Shown piece by piece: positions 1 to 6,309 of a stretch of DNA of 8,970 nucleotides. The stretch spans positions 955-9,924 of the forward strand of contig DLGU01000036.1 in the NCBI GenBank assembly GCA_002482865.1. Reading direction: 5' to 3'. The notes under the pieces were generated by a model. It was not told the DNA's origin, did not search any database, and saw only the letters and a program-made list of their open reading frames with translations. The DNA is from Porphyrobacter sp. UBA7686. GTDB taxonomy: Bacteria; Pseudomonadota; Alphaproteobacteria; Sphingomonadales; Sphingomonadaceae. A program made the translations under genes and the position numbers. Positions within the stretch are counted from its first letter, which is position 1. Every line of letters starts with the position of its first letter.

Positions 1-236
1 CGGACGAGATCGGCAGCTTCTTTCCGCCGGGCCTCGCCAAGGTGACGACCGACTGGCCGAATGAAGACCGGATGACGATCACCGCGCAGGTGGTCGGCCA
101 GACCATCCCCGGCGGTGTCGAAGTGCGCGATCACGAGGTGGTGATCGAGATGGACCTCCCACTGCTGCTCAGCGTGATGAAGGGGCCGTTGGAAGCGGCA
201 GTGAAGAAGGAAGGCGGACGACTGCTCGCGCCCTGA
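1..236 (+). CDS. Polyhydroxyalkanoic acid system family protein, C-terminal part (5' end outside window)
   Basis: The open frame enters from the left edge (first complete codon at base 3) and ends at the TGA at 234-236, leaving 77 visible residues. The sequence pattern resembles the small PHA granule-associated/regulatory family (PHA_gran_rgn type): a TDWPNEDRM segment, an alternating beta-strand stretch ending in VVIEMDLPLLL, then a short amphipathic helix ending KKEGGRLLAP. Family members are usually about 90-100 residues, so probably only the N-terminal 15-25 residues are missing. An internal GTG at 42 is not a convincing start because the frame stays open and family-like upstream of it. 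Members are found beside PHA synthesis genes or alone in sphingomonads, and their precise role is poorly defined. The family call comes from recalled sequence resemblance, not a search. Confidence 0.65.
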   Translation, partial: DEIGSFFPPGLAKVTTDWPNEDRMTITAQVVGQTIPGGVEVRDHEVVIEMDLPLLLSVMKGPLEAAVKKEGGRLLAP

Positions 237-283
237 CTATCCGGCCTCGGCCATCCAGTTCCCATTGCCAAGCCCCAACCCGT

Positions 284-303
284 GTGTCATAAATATTGGA
301 CAC
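284..303. promoter_or_regulatory. PpsR/CrtJ-like palindromic operator (TGT-N12-ACA) upstream of the heme oxygenase/phytochrome operon
   Basis: The arms GTGTC (284-288) and GACAC (299-303) form a perfect inverted repeat around a 10-base AT-rich centre. Inside it, TGT at 285-287 and ACA at 300-302 are exactly 12 bases apart, the spacing and arms of the published PpsR/CrtJ consensus TGT-N12-ACA. The site lies about 95 bases before the preferred heme oxygenase start, in the most AT-rich stretch nearby. A TTGGAC resembling a -35 hexamer (296-301) overlaps its right half, which would suit repression. No -10 hexamer sits at good spacing from it; TACACT at 325-330 is a weak candidate. The palindrome is seen directly, but the identity of the binding protein is inference, and another dimeric regulator could use the same shape. 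Confidence 0.45.
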
Positions 304-382
304 AAATAACTGCCTAATTTGCCTTACACTCGGGTCAGATGCCGAGGGCGATGGACAATTCGGCTGCGGAGCCGATTCGGGC

Positions 383-390
383 GGAAAGGA
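383..390 (+). promoter_or_regulatory. Ribosome binding site that decides the heme oxygenase start
   Basis: GGAAAGGA at 383-390 lies 8 bases before the ATG at 399. Neither of the upstream in-frame ATG codons, at 339 and 351, has a comparable purine-rich element in front of it, so 399 is preferred. Confidence 0.6.
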
Positions 391-398
391 CGGGTGGT

Positions 399-989
399 AT
401 GGCACCGGTCAAGGATAGTGCAGCGACAGACGACAGTCTGAGAACGCACCTGCGCGCTGCCACCATGGCAGCGCATGACCTGCTCGATCACGCCATGCAG
501 GCCGCGAGCGGCTGGCAGACCCGCTCTGATTATGCCCGCTTCCTCGCGCTCCAATACGCTGCACGCGTTCCGCTGGAGGACTGGCTGGCGCGCCACGCGC
601 CTAGCGACCTTTCGCCCCCGTCGCAGACCCCGCTGCTCGCCCACGATCTCGCCGCGCTCGGGCTGGGCGTGCCTAAGCCAGCGCCGGGTCTGACACCTGC
701 CATGCCCGCCCCCGGTGAGGCGCTCGGCACGGCGTGGGTGCTGGCCGGATCGGCGCTCGGCAACCGGGCGATTGCCAAGCAGGTGGCCCGGATCGGCGGC
801 GGCGAATGGCCCACCGCCTTCCTCGGTGACGACACGATGATGGCGTTCTGGCAAGGGCTACGTACCCGGATCGAACGTCCTGCCGAACCGGACGAAGCCG
901 AGGGTGCAACCCGCGCCGCCGAAGCGGTCTTCGCTCACTTCCTTGCGGTGGCTGAGCATGATCGAGCGCCTGAAAGCCTGCCCGCATGA
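399..989 (+). CDS. bphO: Biliverdin-producing heme oxygenase (BphO type)
   Basis: A cytoplasmic enzyme that opens heme to biliverdin IX-alpha, CO and iron; biliverdin is the chromophore of bacteriophytochromes. From the ATG at 399 the product is 196 residues, normal for bacterial heme oxygenases. The N-terminal helix has the pattern LRAATMAAHDLLD, with His26 as the likely proximal heme ligand. The distal helix is GTAWVLAGSALGN (residues 110-122), the counterpart of the family's GSxLGG segment, with Asn in place of the last Gly. In-frame ATG codons at 339 and 351 would add 20 or 16 residues, but only 399 has a good ribosome binding site and it places His26 at the usual distance from the N-terminus. 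The stop overlaps the next start (ATGA, 986-989), so translation is probably coupled to the phytochrome. Family and context both support the call; activity rests on homology. Confidence 0.88.
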   Translation: MAPVKDSAATDDSLRTHLRAATMAAHDLLDHAMQAASGWQTRSDYARFLALQYAARVPLEDWLARHAPSDLSPPSQTPLLAHDLAALGLGVPKPAPGLTPAMPAPGEALGTAWVLAGSALGNRAIAKQVARIGGGEWPTAFLGDDTMMAFWQGLRTRIERPAEPDEAEGATRAAEAVFAHFLAVAEHDRAPESLPA

Positions 990-3535
990 ACCTGCACCAG
1001 CGCAACGACACGCTCTCCGAGTGTGACGGTGAGGCGATCCACCATATCGCTGCGGTCCAGAACTTCGGCGGGCTGATCGCCGCCGATCCGCAGGGCCGGG
1101 TGGTGCAGGCGTCCGCCAATATCGCCGATTTACTCGGGCTGGCAGACCCCCCTGCCCCCGGCACCCCGCTGGCCGCCATCATCGCGCCTGACGCGCTGGC
1201 AACCCTCAATCAGGCCTTCGCCGGTCTCGCCGGGGTCGACACTCTCGAACGCCGCTTCGGGCTTGATCTGAGCGGCAAGGGCCAGCAGTTCGACTGCGCG
1301 GTGCACGTCAGCGGCGGGCTGCGGGTGATCGAGTTCGAACACCACGCCCGCAATGATTTTGCCGACCATGTCAGCATGATCGTCCCCGTGATCGCCCAGC
1401 TCGAACAGGCCACAAGCGTCGCCGCCCTGTGTGACACCGCCGCGCGGTTGGTGCGGCAGATGACCGGCTATGACCGGGTGATGATCTACCGCTTCCATCC
1501 CGACGAGAGCGGCGAGGTGATCGCCGAGGACCGCGACGAAGCGCTCGAACCGTTCAAGGGCCTGCGCTATCCTGCCGCCGATATCCCGCAGCAGGCGCGC
1601 GAGCTGTTCCGCCGCAACCGGTTCCGGATCATCGCGGATATGGATTCGGACCCTGTTCCGATCCTACCCGCGACCGGCCCTGACAACACCCCGCTCGACC
1701 TGTCGATGTCGATGCTGCGCTCCCATTCCAAGATGCACCTCGCCTATATGCGCAACATGGGCGTGGGCGCGAGCCTCGCGATTGCGATCGTCCGGCATGA
1801 CCGGTTGTGGGGCATGATTTCGTGCCACCACCGCGAAGCGCGCCTGCCGCCCTACTCGCTGCGCACTGTGGCGGAGTTGCTGAGCCAGACCTTCTCGCTG
1901 ATGCTCGACCGCATTCTGGTGGCGCAGGCCGAGGCTTTGCGGGAACGCGCGCGGCAGTTGAACGACCGGCTGCTGCTGCGGCTGGCGGGCGGCGTGACGC
2001 TGGCAGACAGCCTGCCGATGATCGAGGAGCTGCTGCGCGGCACGATCCAGCATGACGGCATCTCGCTGTTCGCCGATGGCGAATACCGCGCCAGCGGCGA
2101 AGCGCCCAGTGAAGCCGAGTTCCGCGCCATCGCGCCGCTGCTCGCCAGCACACTGGGCGGGGCGACCCATTCCAGCACGCGGCTGGCCGACCAGATTCCC
2201 GAGGCCGCCGGTTTCGCTCACCGGGCTGCGGGTGCGCTGGTGCTGCCGCTGTCGCGCGGCACTCGCGATTCGCTGGTGCTGTGGCGCCGCCCACTTGACC
2301 GAGTGGTGACATGGGCCGGTGATCCGACCAAGGCGGCGGCAGCTCCGGGTGAGTTGCTCCAGCCGCGGTCCAGCTTTGCCGCCTGGGCCGAAACCGTGCG
2401 TGGCCACAGCGCCGACTGGAGCGCCGATGAATGCGAAATCGCCGCACGGCTGCGCCGCACGCTGATCGAAGTGGTGCTGCGCATGAGCGAGGATCTGACG
2501 CGCGAGCGTGCCCGCGCCGCCGAGCAGCAGGATCTGCTGATCGCCGAACTCAACCACCGGGTGCGCAACATCCTCGGGTTGATCCGCGCGCTGGTCTCCC
2601 AGTCGCAGGCCGAGGCGCTAAGTGTGCCCGGCTTTGCCGCGATCATCGGCGGCCGGATTGCTGCGCTGGCGGCAGCGCATGACAATATCACCGCAAAAAA
2701 CTGGGGCCCGGCCAGCCTGATGCGCCTGATCGAGGCGGAGCTGGCGCCCTATTGCGGTGCGGACCGCGCGCGGTTCGGCGTGGTGGGAGATGAAGTGCTC
2801 GTCGCGCCTGAAGCTTACACCATCCTCGCGCTGGTGGTGCATGAACTCGCCACCAATTCGGCCAAGTACGGCAGCCTGTCGGCCCGCGCCGGATCGGTCG
2901 AGGTAACCCTCGCGCGCACCGCCTTCGGGGATCTGTCGCTGCGCTGGCGCGAGGCGGGCGGGCCGCCGGTCACCGCCCCGACCCGGTCGGGCTTCGGATC
3001 GACCATCATCAACCGCTCCGTCCCGCACGACCTCGGCGGAGAGGCCGATGTGCGTTACAAGCTGGCCGGGGTCGAAGCGGATTTCCTCGTGCCCGCACGC
3101 TATCTCGCCGCACCCGACGGCGCAACCCGCCCCCTCCCTTCGCGCCCGCCAGAGCCGCAGCGCAATCCGGCGCCCACTTCCGCCGCCAGCCACCCGGGAC
3201 GCGTGCTGGTGGTCGAAGACAGCATCATCATCGCACTCGACACCGAGGAAAACCTCAAGCGTCTGGGCGTGGGCGATGTGCAGCTGGAAAGCTCGGTCAC
3301 CGGCGCCTTGGCCGCGATTGCCGACAGTCCGCCAGACTTTGCGATCATCGATTTCAACCTCGGCGGCGAGTCTTCCGAGCCGATTGCCGATGCCTTGCGG
3401 GCGGCGGGAGTGCGCTTCGTGCTGGCGACCGGCTATGCCGAAGGTGCGGGCAGCTTTGAACGGCTCGGCGCGGCAGCGGTGCTCCGCAAGCCCTACGGCA
3501 TGACCGAGATCGAACGCTTGCTGGCCGACGCCTGA
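986..3535 (+). CDS. bphP: Bacteriophytochrome hybrid histidine kinase: PAS-GAF-PHY-HWE kinase-REC
   Basis: A soluble red/far-red photoreceptor kinase of 849 residues. Visible order: PAS (about 10-120) with Cys13 as the biliverdin-attachment site; GAF (about 140-310) with Tyr162, Tyr195, the DIP aspartate Asp199, His251, Tyr254 and His281, at spacings matching Deinococcus BphP; PHY (about 325-505) with the tongue motifs WAGDP (443-447) and PRSSF (460-464), where Arg461 can salt-bridge Asp199. A helical linker leads to an HWE/HisKA_2 kinase: phosphoacceptor His524 in ELNHRVRN, N box HELATN with His619 and Asn624, and G1 box with Trp654-x-Glu656, the residues that name the HWE family. A Pro-rich linker (about 703-735) joins a C-terminal receiver: acidic Glu744/Asp745, phosphoacceptor Asp789, Thr815 and Lys835 are all present. 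The ATG at 986 overlaps the heme oxygenase stop. All key residues look intact, so the protein should be photoactive and able to transfer phosphate. Its output partner is not in the window. Confidence 0.95.
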   Translation: MNLHQRNDTLSECDGEAIHHIAAVQNFGGLIAADPQGRVVQASANIADLLGLADPPAPGTPLAAIIAPDALATLNQAFAGLAGVDTLERRFGLDLSGKGQQFDCAVHVSGGLRVIEFEHHARNDFADHVSMIVPVIAQLEQATSVAALCDTAARLVRQMTGYDRVMIYRFHPDESGEVIAEDRDEALEPFKGLRYPAADIPQQARELFRRNRFRIIADMDSDPVPILPATGPDNTPLDLSMSMLRSHSKMHLAYMRNMGVGASLAIAIVRHDRLWGMISCHHREARLPPYSLRTVAELLSQTFSLMLDRILVAQAEALRERARQLNDRLLLRLAGGVTLADSLPMIEELLRGTIQHDGISLFADGEYRASGEAPSEAEFRAIAPLLASTLGGATHSSTRLADQIPEAAGFAHRAAGALVLPLSRGTRDSLVLWRRPLDRVVTWAGDPTKAAAAPGELLQPRSSFAAWAETVRGHSADWSADECEIAARLRRTLIEVVLRMSEDLTRERARAAEQQDLLIAELNHRVRNILGLIRALVSQSQAEALSVPGFAAIIGGRIAALAAAHDNITAKNWGPASLMRLIEAELAPYCGADRARFGVVGDEVLVAPEAYTILALVVHELATNSAKYGSLSARAGSVEVTLARTAFGDLSLRWREAGGPPVTAPTRSGFGSTIINRSVPHDLGGEADVRYKLAGVEADFLVPARYLAAPDGATRPLPSRPPEPQRNPAPTSAASHPGRVLVVEDSIIIALDTEENLKRLGVGDVQLESSVTGALAAIADSPPDFAIIDFNLGGESSEPIADALRAAGVRFVLATGYAEGAGSFERLGAAAVLRKPYGMTEIERLLADA

Positions 3536-3538
3536 GGC

Positions 3539-4339
3539 TTAGGTCGCGCGGGTCAGCAGCGTCACTTCGGCCCGGCTGAAGTCCAAGCTGGCGAGGTTAT
3601 TCGCAACCAGACACTCCCCCGCCCCGGCCCGCGCTGAACCATCGCGCGCGGCAACCTCGCCTGAGAGCGGCAGGACCAGCAACGGGCCGGTATAGGCATC
3701 AAGCGTGGCGGCATCGGGCGCGCCTTCGATCCGGTCGAGCCGGAAATGCGGGCCATCGACGAGCACGGGTCCGCTGGCGATCGAGCGCCGGTGCTCGGCG
3801 GCATAGGGCACGCCATCCGCCACCGCGAGCGCGCGCTCCAGATGCAATTCGCGCGGGCGGCCATAGTCGTAGAGGCGGAAGGTGGTCTCGCTCGTCTGCT
3901 GGACCTCGACCAGCGACAGGCCGGGGCCGATGGCGTGGACGGTGCCAGCGGGCAGATAGAACAGATCGCCCGCCCGCGCGGGGTGCCAGGTGAGCAGCGC
4001 CTCGATCGTGCCATCCAGCGCGGCGGCAGCGATGTCCTCAGGGGTCACGTCCCGCTCAAATCCGATGGCGAGACGCGCGTCAGGCTCGGCATCGAGGACC
4101 AGCCAGCACTCCTCCTTGCCCGCTTCACCCGCCAGCGCGGTGTCATCGGAGGGATGGACCTGCACCGACAGCTTCTCGGAGGTGAAGAGGTACTTCACCA
4201 GCACCTGCGGCACTTCGGGCGGCGGTTCGAACCAGATTTCGCCGATCCGCTCCCCAGCAGGCGCCACGAACGGCGCGGGCAGGACGTCGCGGCCCCAGAC
4301 CTTGTCGACCATGCGGGTGGGAAGCTGGCGGGCGGTCAC
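3539..4339 (-). CDS. manA: Mannose-6-phosphate isomerase, class I
   Basis: A zinc enzyme interconverting fructose-6-phosphate and mannose-6-phosphate, the entry step to GDP-mannose. The 266-residue product has the class I cupin signatures: LSVQVHPSD with Gln60 and His62, GKEECWLVLDAEPDA with Glu77, and GDLFYLPAGTVHAIGPG with His135; these are the expected zinc ligands. They are followed by QTSETTFRLYDYGR, whose Arg161 matches the catalytic arginine region. I chose the GTG at 4339 (minus strand) because it overlaps the TGA of the guanylyltransferase as GTGA and the homologous region starts at about that point. The frame is open upstream to an ATG at 4489, but those 50 residues are composition-biased shadow sequence inside the neighbouring gene. 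An ATG nine codons inside is a fallback. The product is short for the family but lacks no motif. The gene ends 3 bases from the convergent phytochrome gene. Confidence 0.9.
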   Translation of the reverse strand: MTARQLPTRMVDKVWGRDVLPAPFVAPAGERIGEIWFEPPPEVPQVLVKYLFTSEKLSVQVHPSDDTALAGEAGKEECWLVLDAEPDARLAIGFERDVTPEDIAAAALDGTIEALLTWHPARAGDLFYLPAGTVHAIGPGLSLVEVQQTSETTFRLYDYGRPRELHLERALAVADGVPYAAEHRRSIASGPVLVDGPHFRLDRIEGAPDAATLDAYTGPLLVLPLSGEVAARDGSARAGAGECLVANNLASLDFSRAEVTLLTRAT

Positions 4340-5376
4340 TGGTTCACGGCCCCGGGCAGCTTGCCGACAGCCTGTGCACCGTCCCGCGTGGTGACCAGCA
4401 CTTCGCCGCCGGAGACGATGATGCAGACATCCGTGAGGCCCACCGCCGAAATGCGCGGGCCATCGCTCATGGCAAAAACGCCGCTGCATTGGGCGAGGTC
4501 GGCGCTGCCCCGCACCACATTGCCAGCCGCGTCCGCCTCTCCCGCCAGCGCTTCACCCAGCGCAGCCCAATTGCCGATATCAGACCAGCCCATGCTGGCA
4601 GGCACCATTGCGGCGCGCGCGGTGTTCTCCATGACGGCATAGTCGATCGAATCGCCGTCAATCGCGGCAAAAGGTTCAGCCGCCGGGTGGAAGCGCGCGC
4701 CATCCTCGGAGCCGCCTGCAACTGCCTCGCGCACGAGCCGCGCCATGTCAGGGCGGTACGCGGCGAGTTCGGCCAGCAGGTGCCCGGCGCGGAAAGCGAA
4801 GATGCCGCCGTTCCAGCTATACTCCCCGCTGGCGAGATAGGCCTCGGCCCGCGCCAGATCGGGCTTTTCAACGAATTCGCGGATCGCATAGCCGCCCGCC
4901 AGGGGCTCCCCGCGCCGCAGGTAGCCATAGCCGGTCTCGGGCCGATCCGCCGCAATGCCGAAGCTGACGAGATAGTCTTCGCGCGCCAGTGCCGCAGCGG
5001 CCAGCGCGGCGGCGCGGAAGGCGGCGCTGTCGGCGATATGGTGATCGCTCGGGCAGACCAGCATCACCGCATCTTCGGGCAGCAACGCCGCGGCGAGCGC
5101 GATGGCAGGGGCGGTGTTCTTGGCCGCCGGTTCGATCACCAGCCGCGCGCCGGGCGTATCGCCCAGCTGCGCGAGAATGAGATCGGCGTGGGCCGCGCCG
5201 GCCACCACCATCGGGGCCGCAAAGCGATCATCGCCGGCGACGCGGCGGACAGCCTGTTCGAACAGCGTCTCATCGCTCACCAGAGGCAGGAACGGCTTGG
5301 GACAAGCCTTGCGGCTGACCGGCCAAAGGCGCGTGCCGCTGCCGCCGCACAAGATCACAGGATGGATCGCAGTCAC
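4336..5376 (-). CDS. manC: Mannose-1-phosphate guanylyltransferase (monofunctional)
   Basis: Transfers GMP from GTP to mannose-1-phosphate to make GDP-mannose in the cytoplasm. The 346-residue product opens with the nucleotidyltransferase signature GGSGTRLWPVSRKACPKPF (11-29), with PKPF where many homologues have PKQF. Further motifs are EPAAKNTAPAIALAA (82-96), PSDHH with the metal-binding Asp111, FVEKP (168-172), WNGGIFAF (188-195), SIDYAVMEN (243-251) and GWSDIGNW (263-270). It stops where the bifunctional AlgA/ManC proteins (about 470 residues) would begin their C-terminal cupin isomerase domain. That matches the separate isomerase gene translationally coupled downstream. The start is GTG at 5376, preceded by GAAGGG 7 bases upstream (5384-5389). 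The ManC family is clear; a strict preference for mannose-1-phosphate is inferred from motifs and the isomerase neighbour. Confidence 0.93.
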   Translation of the reverse strand: MTAIHPVILCGGSGTRLWPVSRKACPKPFLPLVSDETLFEQAVRRVAGDDRFAAPMVVAGAAHADLILAQLGDTPGARLVIEPAAKNTAPAIALAAALLPEDAVMLVCPSDHHIADSAAFRAAALAAAALAREDYLVSFGIAADRPETGYGYLRRGEPLAGGYAIREFVEKPDLARAEAYLASGEYSWNGGIFAFRAGHLLAELAAYRPDMARLVREAVAGGSEDGARFHPAAEPFAAIDGDSIDYAVMENTARAAMVPASMGWSDIGNWAALGEALAGEADAAGNVVRGSADLAQCSGVFAMSDGPRISAVGLTDVCIIVSGGEVLVTTRDGAQAVGKLPGAVNQ

Positions 5377-5383
5377 TTGAATA

Positions 5384-5389
5384 CCCTTC
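5384..5389 (-). promoter_or_regulatory. Ribosome binding site supporting a GTG start for manC
   Basis: Read on the minus strand, GAAGGG sits 7 bases before the GTG at 5376. This good match and spacing supports GTG initiation, and no ATG lies nearby in frame. Confidence 0.55.
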
Positions 5390-5400
5390 GTTTGGGCAAG

Positions 5401-5422
5401 CCTATAACAACTCGTTGTCCGG
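5401..5422. repeat. Imperfect direct repeat, copy 1, with an internal palindrome
   Basis: This copy starts with CCTATAA and ends with TTGTCCGG. It shares three blocks in the same order with the copy at 5439-5462: CCTATAA, CAACT and TGTCCG. It also contains the inverted repeat ACAAC-TC-GTTGT at 5407-5418. It lies 25 bases before the manC start on the minus strand, a natural place for an operator or promoter element. The similarity is seen directly; function is inference. Confidence 0.4.
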
Positions 5423-5438
5423 AAACATCTCTAATCCG

Positions 5439-5462
5439 CCTATAATTCCGCAACTTGTCCGA
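5439..5462. repeat. Imperfect direct repeat, copy 2
   Basis: This second copy, 38 bases from the first, shares the blocks CCTATAA, CAACT and TGTCCG in the same order but has five extra bases between the first two. It ends directly against the stop codon of the TonB-like gene. It lacks the clean palindrome of copy 1. Together the two copies fill most of the 86-base gap between the TonB-like gene and manC. Confidence 0.35.
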
Positions 5463-6188
5463 TCAAAACCACTGTTGGCGCCAATAGAAGGGCGCGGCCA
5501 CCGGATTGCCGTTGCCATCGGTCGCCGGACGGAAACCGAGGCGCGCTTCGACCAGCTGGCAGGTGATGCGATCCGCTTCGGAATCGGGGCTGGGGCGATA
5601 GACCGAACACCCCCGCGCGCGGCCATCCGTGCCGACGGTCACTCGGACGATCACCTGCGTGCCGCGCCGCGCCGCGCGGCCTCCCGGCGGCACCGGATAG
5701 TCACGCGCATTGTCGATGCTGCCGCTGATGTGGACCGGCTTGGAAACCGCGACCCCGCCGCGCCCGCTGCCGCTGTTCCCGCTGCCCGTGCCGGTTCCGC
5801 TACCGGCCGCGCCCGTGCCGTCGCCCGCTGTCGCCGCACCGGATTGGTTCGCCGTCCCGGTCGATGCGGCGCGGGGCAGCGGCCTGTCCTGCTTGACCCG
5901 AACACGCGGCGGCGGACTGGTCACGGGCTGCGCAACCGCGTCACGCCCCGGATCGCCTTGCGCGCCCTCATCCGGTTCGGACTGATTGTCCGGTGGCGGC
6001 GGATCGGGCGGCGCGGTGATGGTGACGGTAAAGGTCGACAACACCTCGCGCTCAACCGAGGCGGTAAAATCGGGGGCGAGCGCGCGGGCCAGGCCATAGA
6101 GCGCCGCCAGATGCAGCAGCACAATTCCGGCAATCAACGGCCAGCTCAGCCGGCGCGGACGGGTCTGGAAGGTGCGGTTGTCGGGCAT
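5463..6188 (-). CDS. TonB-family energy transducer
   Basis: An inner-membrane-anchored periplasmic protein expected to couple proton-motive force (with ExbB/ExbD) to outer-membrane receptors. From the ATG at 6188 it has 241 residues: a short basic cytoplasmic N-terminus (RPRR at 10-13), one membrane segment (about 16-34), a Pro-rich stretch (about 59-66 and 92-106), a Gly/Ser/Thr low-complexity spacer (about 117-145), and a C-terminal TonB-like domain (about 155-241) with strands such as TQVIVRVTVGTDGRARGCSV. Two cysteines in that domain, Cys194 and Cys210, could form a disulfide. The frame extends to an ATG at 6296, but that would put 36 extra residues before the basic anchor and would start upstream of the likely promoter, so 6188 is chosen. 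GAGGA and AGG elements lie 13 and 9 bases upstream. It is short on sequence signature, so family confidence is good but the receptor partner is unknown. Confidence 0.82.
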   Translation of the reverse strand: MPDNRTFQTRPRRLSWPLIAGIVLLHLAALYGLARALAPDFTASVEREVLSTFTVTITAPPDPPPPDNQSEPDEGAQGDPGRDAVAQPVTSPPPRVRVKQDRPLPRAASTGTANQSGAATAGDGTGAAGSGTGTGSGNSGSGRGGVAVSKPVHISGSIDNARDYPVPPGGRAARRGTQVIVRVTVGTDGRARGCSVYRPSPDSEADRITCQLVEARLGFRPATDGNGNPVAAPFYWRQQWF

Positions 6189-6255
6189 GGGCTGTGGCCT
6201 GTCCTCGCGTTCGGTCCATTCCGGTTGCGGTTGTCCCCGCAAGCCGCAGGGTCGG

Positions 6256-6264
6256 ACTATAGCA
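6256..6264 (-). promoter_or_regulatory. Candidate extended -10 promoter element for the TonB-like gene
   Basis: On the minus strand this reads TGCTATAGT, an extended -10 (TG-n-TATAAT) with 5 of 6 hexamer bases matching. It would start transcription about 60 bases before the ATG at 6188. No good -35 hexamer sits 16-18 bases upstream, which is tolerated by extended -10 promoters. It lies downstream of the receptor terminator, consistent with an independent unit. Confidence 0.35.
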
Positions 6265-6309
6265 GACTGGTAGCAATAGGCGATGGAGCGCACCAATCGC
6301 GCGGCTCAC

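Noticed and set aside
243..252. Short palindrome GGCC-TC-GGCC just after the first gene, considered as a terminator
   Set aside because: The stem is only four pairs and no T-run follows, so it is not a convincing intrinsic terminator.
1664..2557. Open frame of 297 codons on the minus strand inside the phytochrome gene
   Set aside because: It is opposite the conserved GAF and PHY domains, and its composition is that of a reverse-frame shadow.
4340..4489. Upstream extension of manA to an ATG at 4489
   Set aside because: The added 50 residues are Arg/His/Gly/Cys-rich and overlap manC. The GTGA overlap at 4336-4339 gives a start that fits the family's N-terminus.
3746..4642. Open frame of 298 codons on the plus strand spanning manA and the end of manC
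   Set aside because: It crosses the junction of two real genes on the other strand, has no promoter or ribosome site of note and no protein family resemblance.
4489..5445. Open frame of 318 codons on the plus strand opposite manC
   Set aside because: It mirrors the coding strand of a clear ManC with all motifs. The product is Arg/Gly/Ala-rich and domain-free, so it is a shadow frame.
6189..6296. Upstream extension of the TonB-like gene to an ATG at 6296
   Set aside because: It would place 36 unusual residues before the basic anchor and membrane segment and would begin upstream of the likely promoter element at 6256-6264.
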